Source of the DNA: Kiloniella majae
GTDB taxonomy: Bacteria; Pseudomonadota; Alphaproteobacteria; Kiloniellales; Kiloniellaceae
NCBI RefSeq assembly: GCF_002118315.1
Contig: NZ_MTSZ01000001.1
Span: forward strand, 310,001 to 374,000
Reading direction: 5' to 3'
DNA length: 64,000 bases
The notes beneath the pieces were generated by a model, which ran no database searches, was not told the origin of the DNA, and saw only the letters and a list, made by a program, of their open reading frames with translations. How positions within the stretch are numbered: the stretch's first letter is position 1; every line of letters begins with the position of its first letter. Of the stretch, positions 9,595 to 16,785 are shown piece after piece. Made by a program: the position numbers and the translations under genes.

Positions 9595-9921
9595 TTAATG
9601 AAAGGCCGCGTTTAGATTGGCGAACTCGCCAATCTTTCTCTCTTTGAGCGTCAGGCCTTCGCATTCCTGATCAAGGTCGTTATATTCCTGACCAAAGATT
9701 TTCTTAAATTCATGAAAATCTTCTTCAGTATCCCAATAATCAACTGTCAGATAACGTTGAGGATCTGATTGATCCTGGACCAACTCGGTCCTGATATAGC
9801 CAGCCCCCATTGTAAAGAGCTGAACCCAATCACCTTCGGCACCATAGAAGTCTTCAAAATGGTTATTCGCGCCGTCTTTGACGATAAATTCCCATATGTA
9901 GCAATATGATTGCTCGGGCAT
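9595..9921 (-). CDS. small protein, probable dimeric alpha-beta barrel (ABM-like)
   Basis: A 108-residue cytoplasmic protein. The pattern YIWEFIVKDG, then HFEDFYGAEGDWVQLF, then RYLTVDYWDTEEDFHEF resembles antibiotic-biosynthesis-monooxygenase/EthD-like ferredoxin folds, which act as small oxygenases or ligand-binding dimers. The ATG at 9921 is chosen because a GAGGGG site lies six to seven bases upstream; the GTG at 9936 would overlap that site. It lies 30 bp downstream of purC on the same strand, so it is probably co-transcribed, although no purine role is evident. The function is unknown beyond the fold guess. Confidence 0.7.
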   Translation of the reverse strand: MPEQSYCYIWEFIVKDGANNHFEDFYGAEGDWVQLFTMGAGYIRTELVQDQSDPQRYLTVDYWDTEEDFHEFKKIFGQEYNDLDQECEGLTLKERKIGEFANLNAAFH

Positions 9922-9951
9922 CACACGCCCCCTCACTGCAAAGGACTATAC

Positions 9952-10941
9952 TTAAAAGTACTCTGGTAAAATCTTGGCAAGATTATCCCGAATACGCTCT
10001 CTCAACGGCTGGTCAAAGCTTTCACGCTTAAAGGTCTCGCCCGTCACCCTTTCAAACAGGTTGATATACTTTTCGCTGAAGATCTCCAGCGTTTCATCCG
10101 GAATATCAGGAATATCATCTTTGTAAGGATCGCATCGCTGACTGACCCATAAGCGCAAGAATTCTTTGTCCAGACTTTCTGGCTCCAATCCCTTATCCAT
10201 CCGCTCCTGATAGCTCTCGGCAATCCAGTAACGACTTGAATCCGGTGTGTGGATTTCATCAGCCAAAGTAATGCGACCATCCTGATCAACACCAAATTCA
10301 TATTTTGTATCGACCAGAATAAGTCCATTTTTTGCAGCAATTTCACGACCGCGCGCAAAAAGAGCCAGGGATAACCGCGCAAGTTCTTCCCATACATCTT
10401 TGGACAGAATGCCCTGATCCACAATTTGCGTTGCCGTAATCGGGGCATCATGGTCCCCCTGAGCCGCTTTGGTTGTCGGCGTGATAATCGTCTCTGGAAG
10501 CTTTTCGTTCTTCATAAGACCTTCGGGAAAATCGTGACCGTAAAGGTTACGCTCTCCGCGTTGATACATGGGCCAGATCGATGTCTCTGTTGACCCTGTC
10601 ATGTAATCACGAACCACCATTTCAATCGGCAACATTTCCAGATTACGCCCAATAACAACATTTGGGTCTGGAAAGCTGATTACATGGTTCGGGCAAATAT
10701 CTTCTGTTTTTTCAAACCAGAAACGAGCGGTCTGGTTCAGAACCTGTCCTTTGTGAGGCACAGCAGCCAAAATACGATCAAATGCAGACTGTCTATCCGT
10801 CGCAATCATGATCCGACGTCCATCAGGAAGATCATACGCATCCCGAACCTTGCCTTGGTAATGCTTCGGAAGTTCTGGATAAGTGGCGTCAGTAAGCCTG
10901 TTTATTAGCGCTTGCTGAAAGTCCTGATTTTTGTCGCCCAT
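9952..10941 (-). CDS. purC: SAICAR synthase
   Basis: A 329-residue phosphoribosylaminoimidazole-succinocarboxamide synthase. It joins CAIR and aspartate with ATP in step eight of purine synthesis, in the cytoplasm. Visible are the ATP-binding GKVRDAYDLPDGRR near residue 30, the substrate loops IATDRQSAFDR and VRDYMTGSTETSIW, and the signatures LVDTKYEFG and DEIHTPDSSRYW. It is longer than the ~235-residue common bacterial form and resembles the longer ~300-residue type. It is divergent from a PAS_5 gene, and the shared region carries two palindromes. No other pur gene is in the window. Confidence 0.96.
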   Translation of the reverse strand: MGDKNQDFQQALINRLTDATYPELPKHYQGKVRDAYDLPDGRRIMIATDRQSAFDRILAAVPHKGQVLNQTARFWFEKTEDICPNHVISFPDPNVVIGRNLEMLPIEMVVRDYMTGSTETSIWPMYQRGERNLYGHDFPEGLMKNEKLPETIITPTTKAAQGDHDAPITATQIVDQGILSKDVWEELARLSLALFARGREIAAKNGLILVDTKYEFGVDQDGRITLADEIHTPDSSRYWIAESYQERMDKGLEPESLDKEFLRLWVSQRCDPYKDDIPDIPDETLEIFSEKYINLFERVTGETFKRESFDQPLRERIRDNLAKILPEYF

Positions 10942-11043
10942 CGCGATGGTTCCCTAAAGAATATAATCTTGCTCAGGGTGTCTCTTTCTTAGCTCAGTCA
11001 CCCGTGAATGATCTGGCTTAAATATCACCCCTCTTGCCTGTTC

Positions 11044-11098
11044 ACAAGATCTTGTATCACCCAGTCACAAACAGAATTTTCAATTGCCCCTGTTTGTG
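11044..11098. promoter_or_regulatory. palindromes between purC and the PAS_5 gene
   Basis: ACAAGATCTTGT (11044-11055) is a perfect 12-bp palindrome. CACAAACAG (11066-11074) and CTGTTTGTG (11090-11098) form a 9-bp inverted repeat with a 15-base spacer. Both lie in the region shared by two divergent promoters and could be an operator or leader hairpin. No regulator is assigned. Confidence 0.35.
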
Positions 11099-11151
11099 TC
11101 ATTATTAGGTAATCGCAGTAACCACTACTGTGCTTCATTTATAGGATGCTA

Positions 11152-11601
11152 ATGTTAGAGTTTGCTTACCCGGAACATAAACAACTCTATGATTACTGGG
11201 ATAAAAAACGTGGTGACAGCTTTGCCCCCGGCCGAAAAGATATAGATCCCATCGACTTTCCCTGTCTTCTTCCAAATCTTTGCCTTTATAAAGTTCACAG
11301 AGATCCTCTTCGTTACGAAGCAACTTTAATGGGGACAAAAGTGGTTGAAATATGGGGTATCGATTACACTGGAAAATTCGTCGAAGACATTATTCTTGGC
11401 CCTGTATATGATCAGGTAACAACCCAATTTAAATATGTTGTTACCCATAAAGAGCCAACGTTACATGACCTGGATGCCAGTTGGCTGGACAAGGATTATA
11501 TTAAATATTCCCGCCTGATGCTTCCCTTGTCAGATAACGGTACAGATGTGACACGCCTTCTGGTCAGCATCCTTCTCAAGAAAAAAAGTCATACTGTTTA
11601 A
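11152..11601 (+). CDS. PAS_5-family protein
   Basis: A 149-residue soluble protein of the PAS_5 type, common in alphaproteobacteria and of unknown role. The family pattern is visible: LYDYWDKKRGD, then PGRKDIDPIDFPCLLPNLCLY, then YEATLMGTKVVEIWGIDYTGKF. PAS folds usually bind a small ligand or mediate signalling contacts, but no output domain is attached here. The second ATG (11152) follows AGGA by five bases and is preferred over 11146. It converges with the GntR gene five bases away. Two more PAS_5 paralogues lie at 18.9-20.2 kb. Confidence 0.8.
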   Translation: MLEFAYPEHKQLYDYWDKKRGDSFAPGRKDIDPIDFPCLLPNLCLYKVHRDPLRYEATLMGTKVVEIWGIDYTGKFVEDIILGPVYDQVTTQFKYVVTHKEPTLHDLDASWLDKDYIKYSRLMLPLSDNGTDVTRLLVSILLKKKSHTV

Positions 11602-11606
11602 TCGGA

Positions 11607-12272
11607 TTATCTTGATTGGTTGCCAAGATAATCGATCAACACCCGATAAGACCCGAGAATATGTTCTCTCGTTCTTTTTGCTGCCAACACACCATCTCGT
11701 TGTAAACAAGCTTCCAGAATCCCGTGGTGTTCGCCTATAGCTACTTCCATCCCATTGGTTAGAACCAACTGTGCCCGAAGATAGGAATCAACCCGATCAA
11801 TCGCTTCACCTACTAACTTGAGATGATAGGGCCGCTCAGCATCTCTATATAGGGTTTCGTGGAACAGTCGGTTCCATTCCCCCCATTTTGACGCCTCCGT
11901 TTCCGAAGAGAAGCTGTCACAATAGTCTTTTGCCTCTTCCAGTGTCTCTTCACTCATATTGGCGACAGATTTTTCAATAACGATCGGCTCCAGATTGGCC
12001 CGGATTTCGTATATCTCTTCCATCTCGGCATGGGACAAAGGAGAAACCACATAGCCCTTATAGCGAAGGGACTGTACCAAGCCTTGTGCCTCCAGCCTTT
12101 TCAAAGCTTCTCTGACCGGAATACGCGACACATTGAACAGCTCAGCAATATGAGCTTGTCGCATAGACTCCCCTGCTTGAATCTGTCCGCTGATAATAGA
12201 ATCCCGCAACGCATCGTAGATTATATCTGAAGAAGAAGCTGTTTTTGCCAGGTTCGTTGCAAAAATTTTCAC
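11607..12272 (-). CDS. GntR-family (FadR/FCD) transcriptional regulator
   Basis: A 221-residue DNA-binding regulator with a winged helix at 15-80 (GESMRQAHIAELFNVSRIPV) and an all-helical FCD ligand domain at 85-215. FCD regulators sense small carboxylates or amino acids. The GTG at 12272 is used because GAGGAG lies seven bases upstream; the open frame extends further but without a site. It is divergent from an amino-acid ABC transporter and catabolic gene set, and a TTGTATACAA palindrome of the FadR-subfamily type lies between them, so it is probably the local repressor. Confidence 0.92.
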   Translation of the reverse strand: MKIFATNLAKTASSSDIIYDALRDSIISGQIQAGESMRQAHIAELFNVSRIPVREALKRLEAQGLVQSLRYKGYVVSPLSHAEMEEIYEIRANLEPIVIEKSVANMSEETLEEAKDYCDSFSSETEASKWGEWNRLFHETLYRDAERPYHLKLVGEAIDRVDSYLRAQLVLTNGMEVAIGEHHGILEACLQRDGVLAAKRTREHILGSYRVLIDYLGNQSR

Positions 12273-12407
12273 TATTTTTCTCCTCAGAAAAGTATCCTTG
12301 CTACGCAAAAAAAATCTTTTGTAACAAAGACATCATTTTATTTTCACACTTGGTTCTCAGGCAAATTTATTAAAGCTGAGATCATAATGCAAAAATTTAT
12401 ATTGAAT

Positions 12408-12433
12408 ATTGTATACAATCTGCATTATACAAT
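12408..12433. promoter_or_regulatory. GntR/FCD operator (perfect palindrome plus half-site)
   Basis: ATTGTATACAAT at 12408-12419 is a perfect 12-bp palindrome. A related ATTATACAAT lies at 12424-12433, its ACAAT half-site 14 bp further along. The pair sits between the divergent GntR gene and the ABC-transporter operon and resembles known FadR-subfamily operators. Confidence 0.65.
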
Positions 12434-12580
12434 AATTAAGCCGCCAAGAACCAGACAAAAAAATCAAAAGGTTGGCCCAAAGCGTTAACCCCAAAATGTC
12501 TGCCTCAAATATGAGTTGGGGTGCCAAACATGGGTTGGGTGCAAAAAAGTAAGAAGAAAATTCAACAGTTGGAGGAAAAA

Positions 12581-13396
12581 ATGATTAAAAGTTTTATGAA
12601 AACACTGGCACTTGGCGGATGCTTGGCCGCATTAGTTGCTCAGCCGGCAGCACAAGCTGATAAACTGGATGATGTTATTGACGAAGGTGTTCTACGTTGT
12701 GGCGTTGTTCTAGACTTTCCCCCTATCGGTTATCGCGATGCTAACAACGAGCCTGCAGGCTTTGATGTCGAGTACTGTAAAGATCTCGCCGCGGCTCTCG
12801 AAGTTGAACACGAAATCCTTCCGGTTACTTGGGCAGAGCGTTTACCCGTTATCGTGACCAATTCTGCTGATGTTGTTTTTGGTGGCACGTCTGATTCCCT
12901 CGCCCGCGCCAAAACCGTTGGTTTCTCAATTCCTTACGCAATCTATTATGCACAGGCTGTTGTGGGTAAAGACACAGGCATCAAGACATTCGAAGATATG
13001 AAGGGCAAGCGCGTTGCCGCGGCTGTAGGCACAGTTCCGGAACAGGAATTTCTCAAGATTGCAAAAGAATGGGGTACAGAAAACCTCTATCAAGGATATC
13101 AAAGCGAAAATGAAGTTTTCCTGGCCGTTGCACAAGGTAAAGCTGATGTTGGCATCACAACAAACACTGCTGTGAAACCAATCGTAGAAAAATATGACAC
13201 TATTGATGCTGGCCCACGTATGCCGTGGACTACAGACTACACATCAGTTGTTGGCCCGCGTAAAGATGTGACCTGGTTGAACTATCTGAATCTTTTTGTA
13301 ACCCATCAGGTCCGTTCTGGTCGCTATCAGGAACTCTGGGATACCTATGTTGGTGGCGAAGCCCCAGAACTGCGTATTCCCGGTGTTCTATACTAA
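12581..13396 (+). CDS. periplasmic amino-acid ABC transporter binding protein
   Basis: A 271-residue family-3 solute-binding protein. The ATG at 12581 follows a strong GGAGGAAAAA site. A 26-residue signal peptide ends at AQPAAQA before DKLDD. The family motifs VLDFPPIGYRDANNEPAGFDVE and SLARAKTVGFSIPYAIYY are clear, and the carboxylate-binding arginine is kept. The usual aspartate that contacts the alpha-amino group appears replaced (VGITTNTAVKP in place of a VVTD-type motif), hinting at a non-standard ligand. It is the first gene of a six-gene run, followed by a hairpin that may protect its message. Confidence 0.9.
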   Translation: MIKSFMKTLALGGCLAALVAQPAAQADKLDDVIDEGVLRCGVVLDFPPIGYRDANNEPAGFDVEYCKDLAAALEVEHEILPVTWAERLPVIVTNSADVVFGGTSDSLARAKTVGFSIPYAIYYAQAVVGKDTGIKTFEDMKGKRVAAAVGTVPEQEFLKIAKEWGTENLYQGYQSENEVFLAVAQGKADVGITTNTAVKPIVEKYDTIDAGPRMPWTTDYTSVVGPRKDVTWLNYLNLFVTHQVRSGRYQELWDTYVGGEAPELRIPGVLY

Positions 13397-13483
13397 GGCC
13401 TAATTGTATCAGGCAAATGGCACCGCTTAAGGATGTTTGGCAATCATGACGATCTGTGATTATTCACCGAACATTCTTCTTCT

Positions 13484-13524
13484 CGGCAAAGCACGGTTTA
13501 GTGTGTTTGATCAGTGCTTTGCCG
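13484..13524 (+). promoter_or_regulatory. intercistronic hairpin after the binding-protein gene
   Basis: CGGCAAAGCAC (13484-13494) pairs perfectly with GTGCTTTGCCG (13514-13524) around a 19-base loop, with no T run after it. Hairpins in this place commonly stabilise binding-protein mRNA or dampen read-through. It falls inside an upstream extension of the next frame, supporting the later start at 13546. Confidence 0.65.
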
Positions 13525-13545
13525 GGATTAGTTGGAGTAATACTT

Positions 13546-14205
13546 GTGGATTATAATTTTCACTGGCGCCCGGTATTAAGAAAACTTCCGGAGTTGTTGG
13601 AAGCAGGTCTCTTGACATTGGAAGTAGCTGTATTGTCCATGTTGCTTGGTATTGCAATCGGGCTGGGGCTTGCGTTACTTCGTATGCAGGGACCTACACC
13701 CTTGCGCCAGATCGCAACAACATGGGTCGAGATCGCCAGAAATACACCTGCCCTCTTCCAGCTGTTTTTCTTTGGCTTTGGCTTAGGTGCCTTTGGTCTT
13801 CATCTCTCGCCCTATTTGATTGTGTTGGCGGGATTGACCTTTAACAATGCAGGATATCTGGCTGAAAACTTCCGTGGTGGTTTTCTAGCGGTTCCGGAAA
13901 CCCAGGTACGCGCAGCAAGATCACTCGGGATGACAGCAATACAGACCTATGTCCGTATTATTATCCCTCAGGTTTTGAAAATTGTTTATCACCCCATGAC
14001 GAACCAGATGGTTTGGGCTGTTCTTATGAGCTCGCTTGGGATGCTGGTCGGTTTTCGTGAACTATCTGGTGAAACCCAGTTCTTTGCCTCAAAAACCTAC
14101 CGTATTTTCGAATACTTCGCTGTGACTGCTGTCATTTATTATGTCATCGTCAAAATAATTCTTCTGGCATCAAATCTTCTTGCCAGACGATTGTTCAGAT
14201 ATTGA
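13546..14205 (+). CDS. amino-acid ABC transporter permease (HisM/GlnP type)
   Basis: A 219-residue inner-membrane permease with about five hydrophobic segments. The EAA loop that contacts the ATPase is [21 protein letters not shown] near residue 145. The GTG at 13546 gives the usual start (DYNFHWRP), has GGAG nine bases upstream and matches the 220-residue length of its partner. An open frame reaches back to 13456, but it would encode part of a strong hairpin. It forms a heterodimer with the next permease. Spacing to that gene is 14 bp. Confidence 0.9.
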   Translation: MDYNFHWRPVLRKLPELLEAGLLTLEVAVLSMLLGIAIGLGLALLRMQGPTPLRQIATTWVEIARNTPALFQLFFFGFGLGAFGLHLSPYLIVLAGLTFNNAGYLAENFRGGFLAVPETQVRAARSLGMTAIQTYVRIIIPQVLKIVYHPMTNQMVWAVLMSSLGMLVGFRELSGETQFFASKTYRIFEYFAVTAVIYYVIVKIILLASNLLARRLFRY

Positions 14206-14219
14206 GAGAGGAAAATTAG

Positions 14220-14882
14220 ATGAGTAATTCTGCTTCCTTTTTCAGCGACTTCCAGATCTCGGATTTACTTTTTCTGGGTGAAGCAGCTGGGCGTACATTG
14301 GGAATTTCAACAGTCTCCATTACAATAGGTACTGCTTTAGGCTGCGTTTTCGGATGGGCCCTACAAGAGTCCAAATGGTTCGCACAGGCAACCATTGGAA
14401 CCATACTGGACATATTCAGGTCCGTTCCTTTGATTATCCAGTTAATCCTGTTCTATAACTTTTTTCCGATCATTGGCTGGAAAATGGGTCCCTTTGCTGC
14501 CGGTGCTTTTGTTTTAAGCATCTACACGGCCGCCCTTGTCGCCAACGTTGTGCGCGGAGGTATCGACGCCGTTGGTACCCCCATGCGCCGTGCAGCAAGA
14601 TCGCTTGGGATGTCTTATTGGCAGGACTTGCGTTACGTCGTCTGGCCAATAGGCCTGCGGGCTGTCTTCCCTTCGTGGGTTGGTGTTGCCTTAAGCGTGA
14701 TCAAGGATAGTGCTCTCGTTTCTGTTCTGGGCTATCTGGAATTGCTCAGAGCATCCCAGATCCTTATCACCAGAACACAGGAACCCTTTATAATTCTGGC
14801 ATGCGCAGGGGCATTCTACTTTGCCCTGTCTTACCCCCTATCCAAATACTCCAAAAAGCTCGAAGAAGGTTGGGCCTCATGA
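14220..14882 (+). CDS. amino-acid ABC transporter permease, second subunit
   Basis: A 220-residue inner-membrane permease with five predicted helices. The EAA loop [20 protein letters not shown] lies near residue 120, and the C-terminal [11 protein letters not shown] tail is common in the family. An AGAGAGGAAAA site precedes the ATG. Its stop overlaps the ATPase start (ATGA), indicating coupled translation. It completes the two-permease channel of the importer; substrate specificity comes from the binding protein. Confidence 0.92.
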   Translation: MSNSASFFSDFQISDLLFLGEAAGRTLGISTVSITIGTALGCVFGWALQESKWFAQATIGTILDIFRSVPLIIQLILFYNFFPIIGWKMGPFAAGAFVLSIYTAALVANVVRGGIDAVGTPMRRAARSLGMSYWQDLRYVVWPIGLRAVFPSWVGVALSVIKDSALVSVLGYLELLRASQILITRTQEPFIILACAGAFYFALSYPLSKYSKKLEEGWAS

Positions 14883-15601
14883 TCGAGATCAAACAACTCC
14901 ATAAATATTTCGGGGCTCTCCATGTACTACAGGGGATCGACCTGAACGTCAGTAAAGGCGAAGTTCTCAGTATCATTGGCTCTTCCGGGTCAGGGAAATC
15001 AACGCTGCTTTACTGTATCAATGGACTGGAAGAGATACAAAAAGGCCAGGTTGTTGTTGACGGCACGACTGTCCATGACAAAAAAACTGACATCAATAAG
15101 CTGCGTCAGCGCTTAGGAATGGTCTTTCAACAATGGAATTCCTTTCCTCATCTCACCGCTTTGGAAAATGTTGCTCTGGCACCCAAGATCGTCAAAAAGG
15201 TATCCAGAGATCAGGCAAAATCCATTGCAGAAAAGCAACTCAAACACGTCGGGCTTGGCGATAAACTGGATGTTTATCCCTCTGCATTATCGGGGGGACA
15301 ACAACAACGTCTGGCTATTGCCCGGGCACTGGCAATGGAACCTGAATATATGTTGTTTGACGAAGCAACCTCTGCTCTGGATCCCGAATTGGTAGGTGAA
15401 GTTCTGGATACCATGAGACTTCTGGCCGAAGAAGGCATGACCATGATCTGTGTAACCCACGAAATGGGCTTTGCCCGCGACGTGTCAGATCGGGTTGCTT
15501 ACTTCCATCAGGGCGTCATGGAAGAAGTTGGCCCACCAGAACAGATCTTTGGCGCGCCACAATCTGTTCACACCCAAAAGTTTTTAGCAAACGTCCGATA
15601 G
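14879..15601 (+). CDS. amino-acid ABC transporter ATP-binding protein
   Basis: A 240-residue ATPase of the polar amino-acid uptake family. Walker A is GSSGSGKST near residue 37, the Q-loop is [10 protein letters not shown], the signature is [15 protein letters not shown], Walker B is [12 protein letters not shown] and the switch histidine is in CVTHEMG. All catalytic elements are intact. The ATG at 14879 overlaps the preceding stop; an open frame from 14801 is not needed. It energises import by the two permeases and ends 69 bp before the DapA-family gene. Confidence 0.95.
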   Translation: MIEIKQLHKYFGALHVLQGIDLNVSKGEVLSIIGSSGSGKSTLLYCINGLEEIQKGQVVVDGTTVHDKKTDINKLRQRLGMVFQQWNSFPHLTALENVALAPKIVKKVSRDQAKSIAEKQLKHVGLGDKLDVYPSALSGGQQQRLAIARALAMEPEYMLFDEATSALDPELVGEVLDTMRLLAEEGMTMICVTHEMGFARDVSDRVAYFHQGVMEEVGPPEQIFGAPQSVHTQKFLANVR

Positions 15602-15670
15602 GAATTACTGTTCTTTCGGATAAAATATACTACCCTTAACCGTTTTTGAAATCAGTACAGGAAAAAGACC

Positions 15671-16564
15671 ATGTGGAAAGGCGTTATCCCAGCCGTCACG
15701 ACAAAGTTCGATGAGAACGATAATCTCGATCATGCAGAAATGAAACGCTGCTTTGATTATCAAATGGATGCAGGTTGTGATGGCCTGATCGTCGCAGGCT
15801 CTCTTGGTGAAGGCTCCATGCTTTCTAAAGAAGAAAAAATTGCTGTTCTTAAAACAGCAAAAGAGTCCACTCGTGATAAACCGGCGATCATGACAATCAA
15901 CGAAGCTGCAACCCGTGACGCCTGTGCAATGGCTCAGGAATCTCAGGAAGCTGGCGCTGATGGTATCATGCTTGTGCCAAGCCCTATTTACCACACAGAT
16001 CCGCGTGAGACTGTCGCAAGCATGCGTCAAGTTGCCGAAGCAAGCGATCTTCCAATCATGATCTATTCCAACCGCGTTGCTTACCGTGTTGATGTAACAC
16101 CGGAAATCATGGAAGAACTCGCCGATGAAAAACGCTTCGTTGCCATCAAAGAAAGCTCTGACGATATTCGCCGCACAACTGAAATTATTAACAAGTTCGG
16201 TGATCGTTTTGATGTTTTCACTGGCGTTGATAACCTTGGATACGAAGCTCTGAGCGTTGGTGCTATCGGTTGGGTTGCCGGTCTTGTGGTTGCTTTCCCT
16301 AATGAAACTGTTGCGATCTACCGCCTGATGCAAGCTGGCCGCAATCAGGAAGCCCTTGAAATCTACCGCTGGTTCCGCCCTCTGCTTGATCTTGATGTCT
16401 CGACTTACCTTGTTCAAAACATCAAATTGGCTGAACAGATTGAACTTGGCTCTAATGATCGTTGTCGTATGCCACGTATGCCACTGATTGGTGCACAGCG
16501 TGAAAAGGCAGAAAAAACTATCCGCGACGCAATCGCTTGCCGTCCCGAGCTTCCTACTCTCTAG
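15671..16564 (+). CDS. DapA-family (DHDPS/NAL) class I aldolase or lyase
   Basis: A 297-residue TIM-barrel enzyme of the dihydrodipicolinate synthase / N-acetylneuraminate lyase family. The Schiff-base lysine is in FVAIKESSDD near residue 160, and the assisting tyrosine is in IMIYSN near residue 132. The substrate loop GSLGEGSMLSKEEK replaces the GTTGES of true DapA, so lysine synthesis is unlikely. Family members cleave or dehydrate 2-oxo acids, and some deaminate pyrroline-hydroxycarboxylate. Its place behind an amino-acid importer points to catabolism of a 2-oxo acid made from the imported compound. AGGAAAAAG precedes the ATG. Confidence 0.88.
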   Translation: MWKGVIPAVTTKFDENDNLDHAEMKRCFDYQMDAGCDGLIVAGSLGEGSMLSKEEKIAVLKTAKESTRDKPAIMTINEAATRDACAMAQESQEAGADGIMLVPSPIYHTDPRETVASMRQVAEASDLPIMIYSNRVAYRVDVTPEIMEELADEKRFVAIKESSDDIRRTTEIINKFGDRFDVFTGVDNLGYEALSVGAIGWVAGLVVAFPNETVAIYRLMQAGRNQEALEIYRWFRPLLDLDVSTYLVQNIKLAEQIELGSNDRCRMPRMPLIGAQREKAEKTIRDAIACRPELPTL

Positions 16565-16590
16565 TTTTCCCTATCGCTGAGAGTAACTTG

Positions 16591-16624
16591 GCTGGGCGAG
16601 CTCTGCTGCCTCGTCCAGCTTTTT
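16591..16624 (+). terminator. factor-independent terminator after the DapA-like gene
   Basis: GCTGGGCGAG (16591-16600) pairs with CTCGTCCAGC (16610-16619, one G-U), followed by TTTTT at 16620-16624. It separates the transporter/lyase genes from the serine-dehydratase gene, which therefore probably also has its own promoter. Confidence 0.85.
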
Positions 16625-16726
16625 CTTTCCGGTTTTCAGGCAAAATCGTCCCTAAGAAAACGCCCATGGGTGAACAGATTTTATTAAGATACAATACCAA
16701 CGATCAAGCCTAACTTGATAACGACA

Positions 16727-16785
16727 GGTCAAAGAACAATAGGCCAAAGAATAACGGGCCAGAGAACAATAAGGTCAGACAATGG
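16727..16785 (+). repeat. tandem 15-bp imperfect repeats in the leader of the dehydratase gene
   Basis: Four consecutive units begin at 16727, 16742, 16757 and 16773 and follow GGYCARAGAAYAAYA (for example GGTCAAAGAACAATA then GGCCAAAGAATAACG). The last, divergent unit runs through the ribosome-binding site (AAGG) into the ATG at 16782. They could be slippage products or repeated protein or RNA binding sites. Confidence 0.75.

Noticed and set aside
13456-13545. N-terminal extension of the first ABC permease
   Set aside because: It contains the intercistronic hairpin, and the later GTG has a better site and gives the usual family start.
15605-16417. Long minus-strand open frame (270 codons)
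   Set aside because: It is fully antisense to the DapA-family gene, which has intact family motifs; the antisense product has no recognisable pattern.
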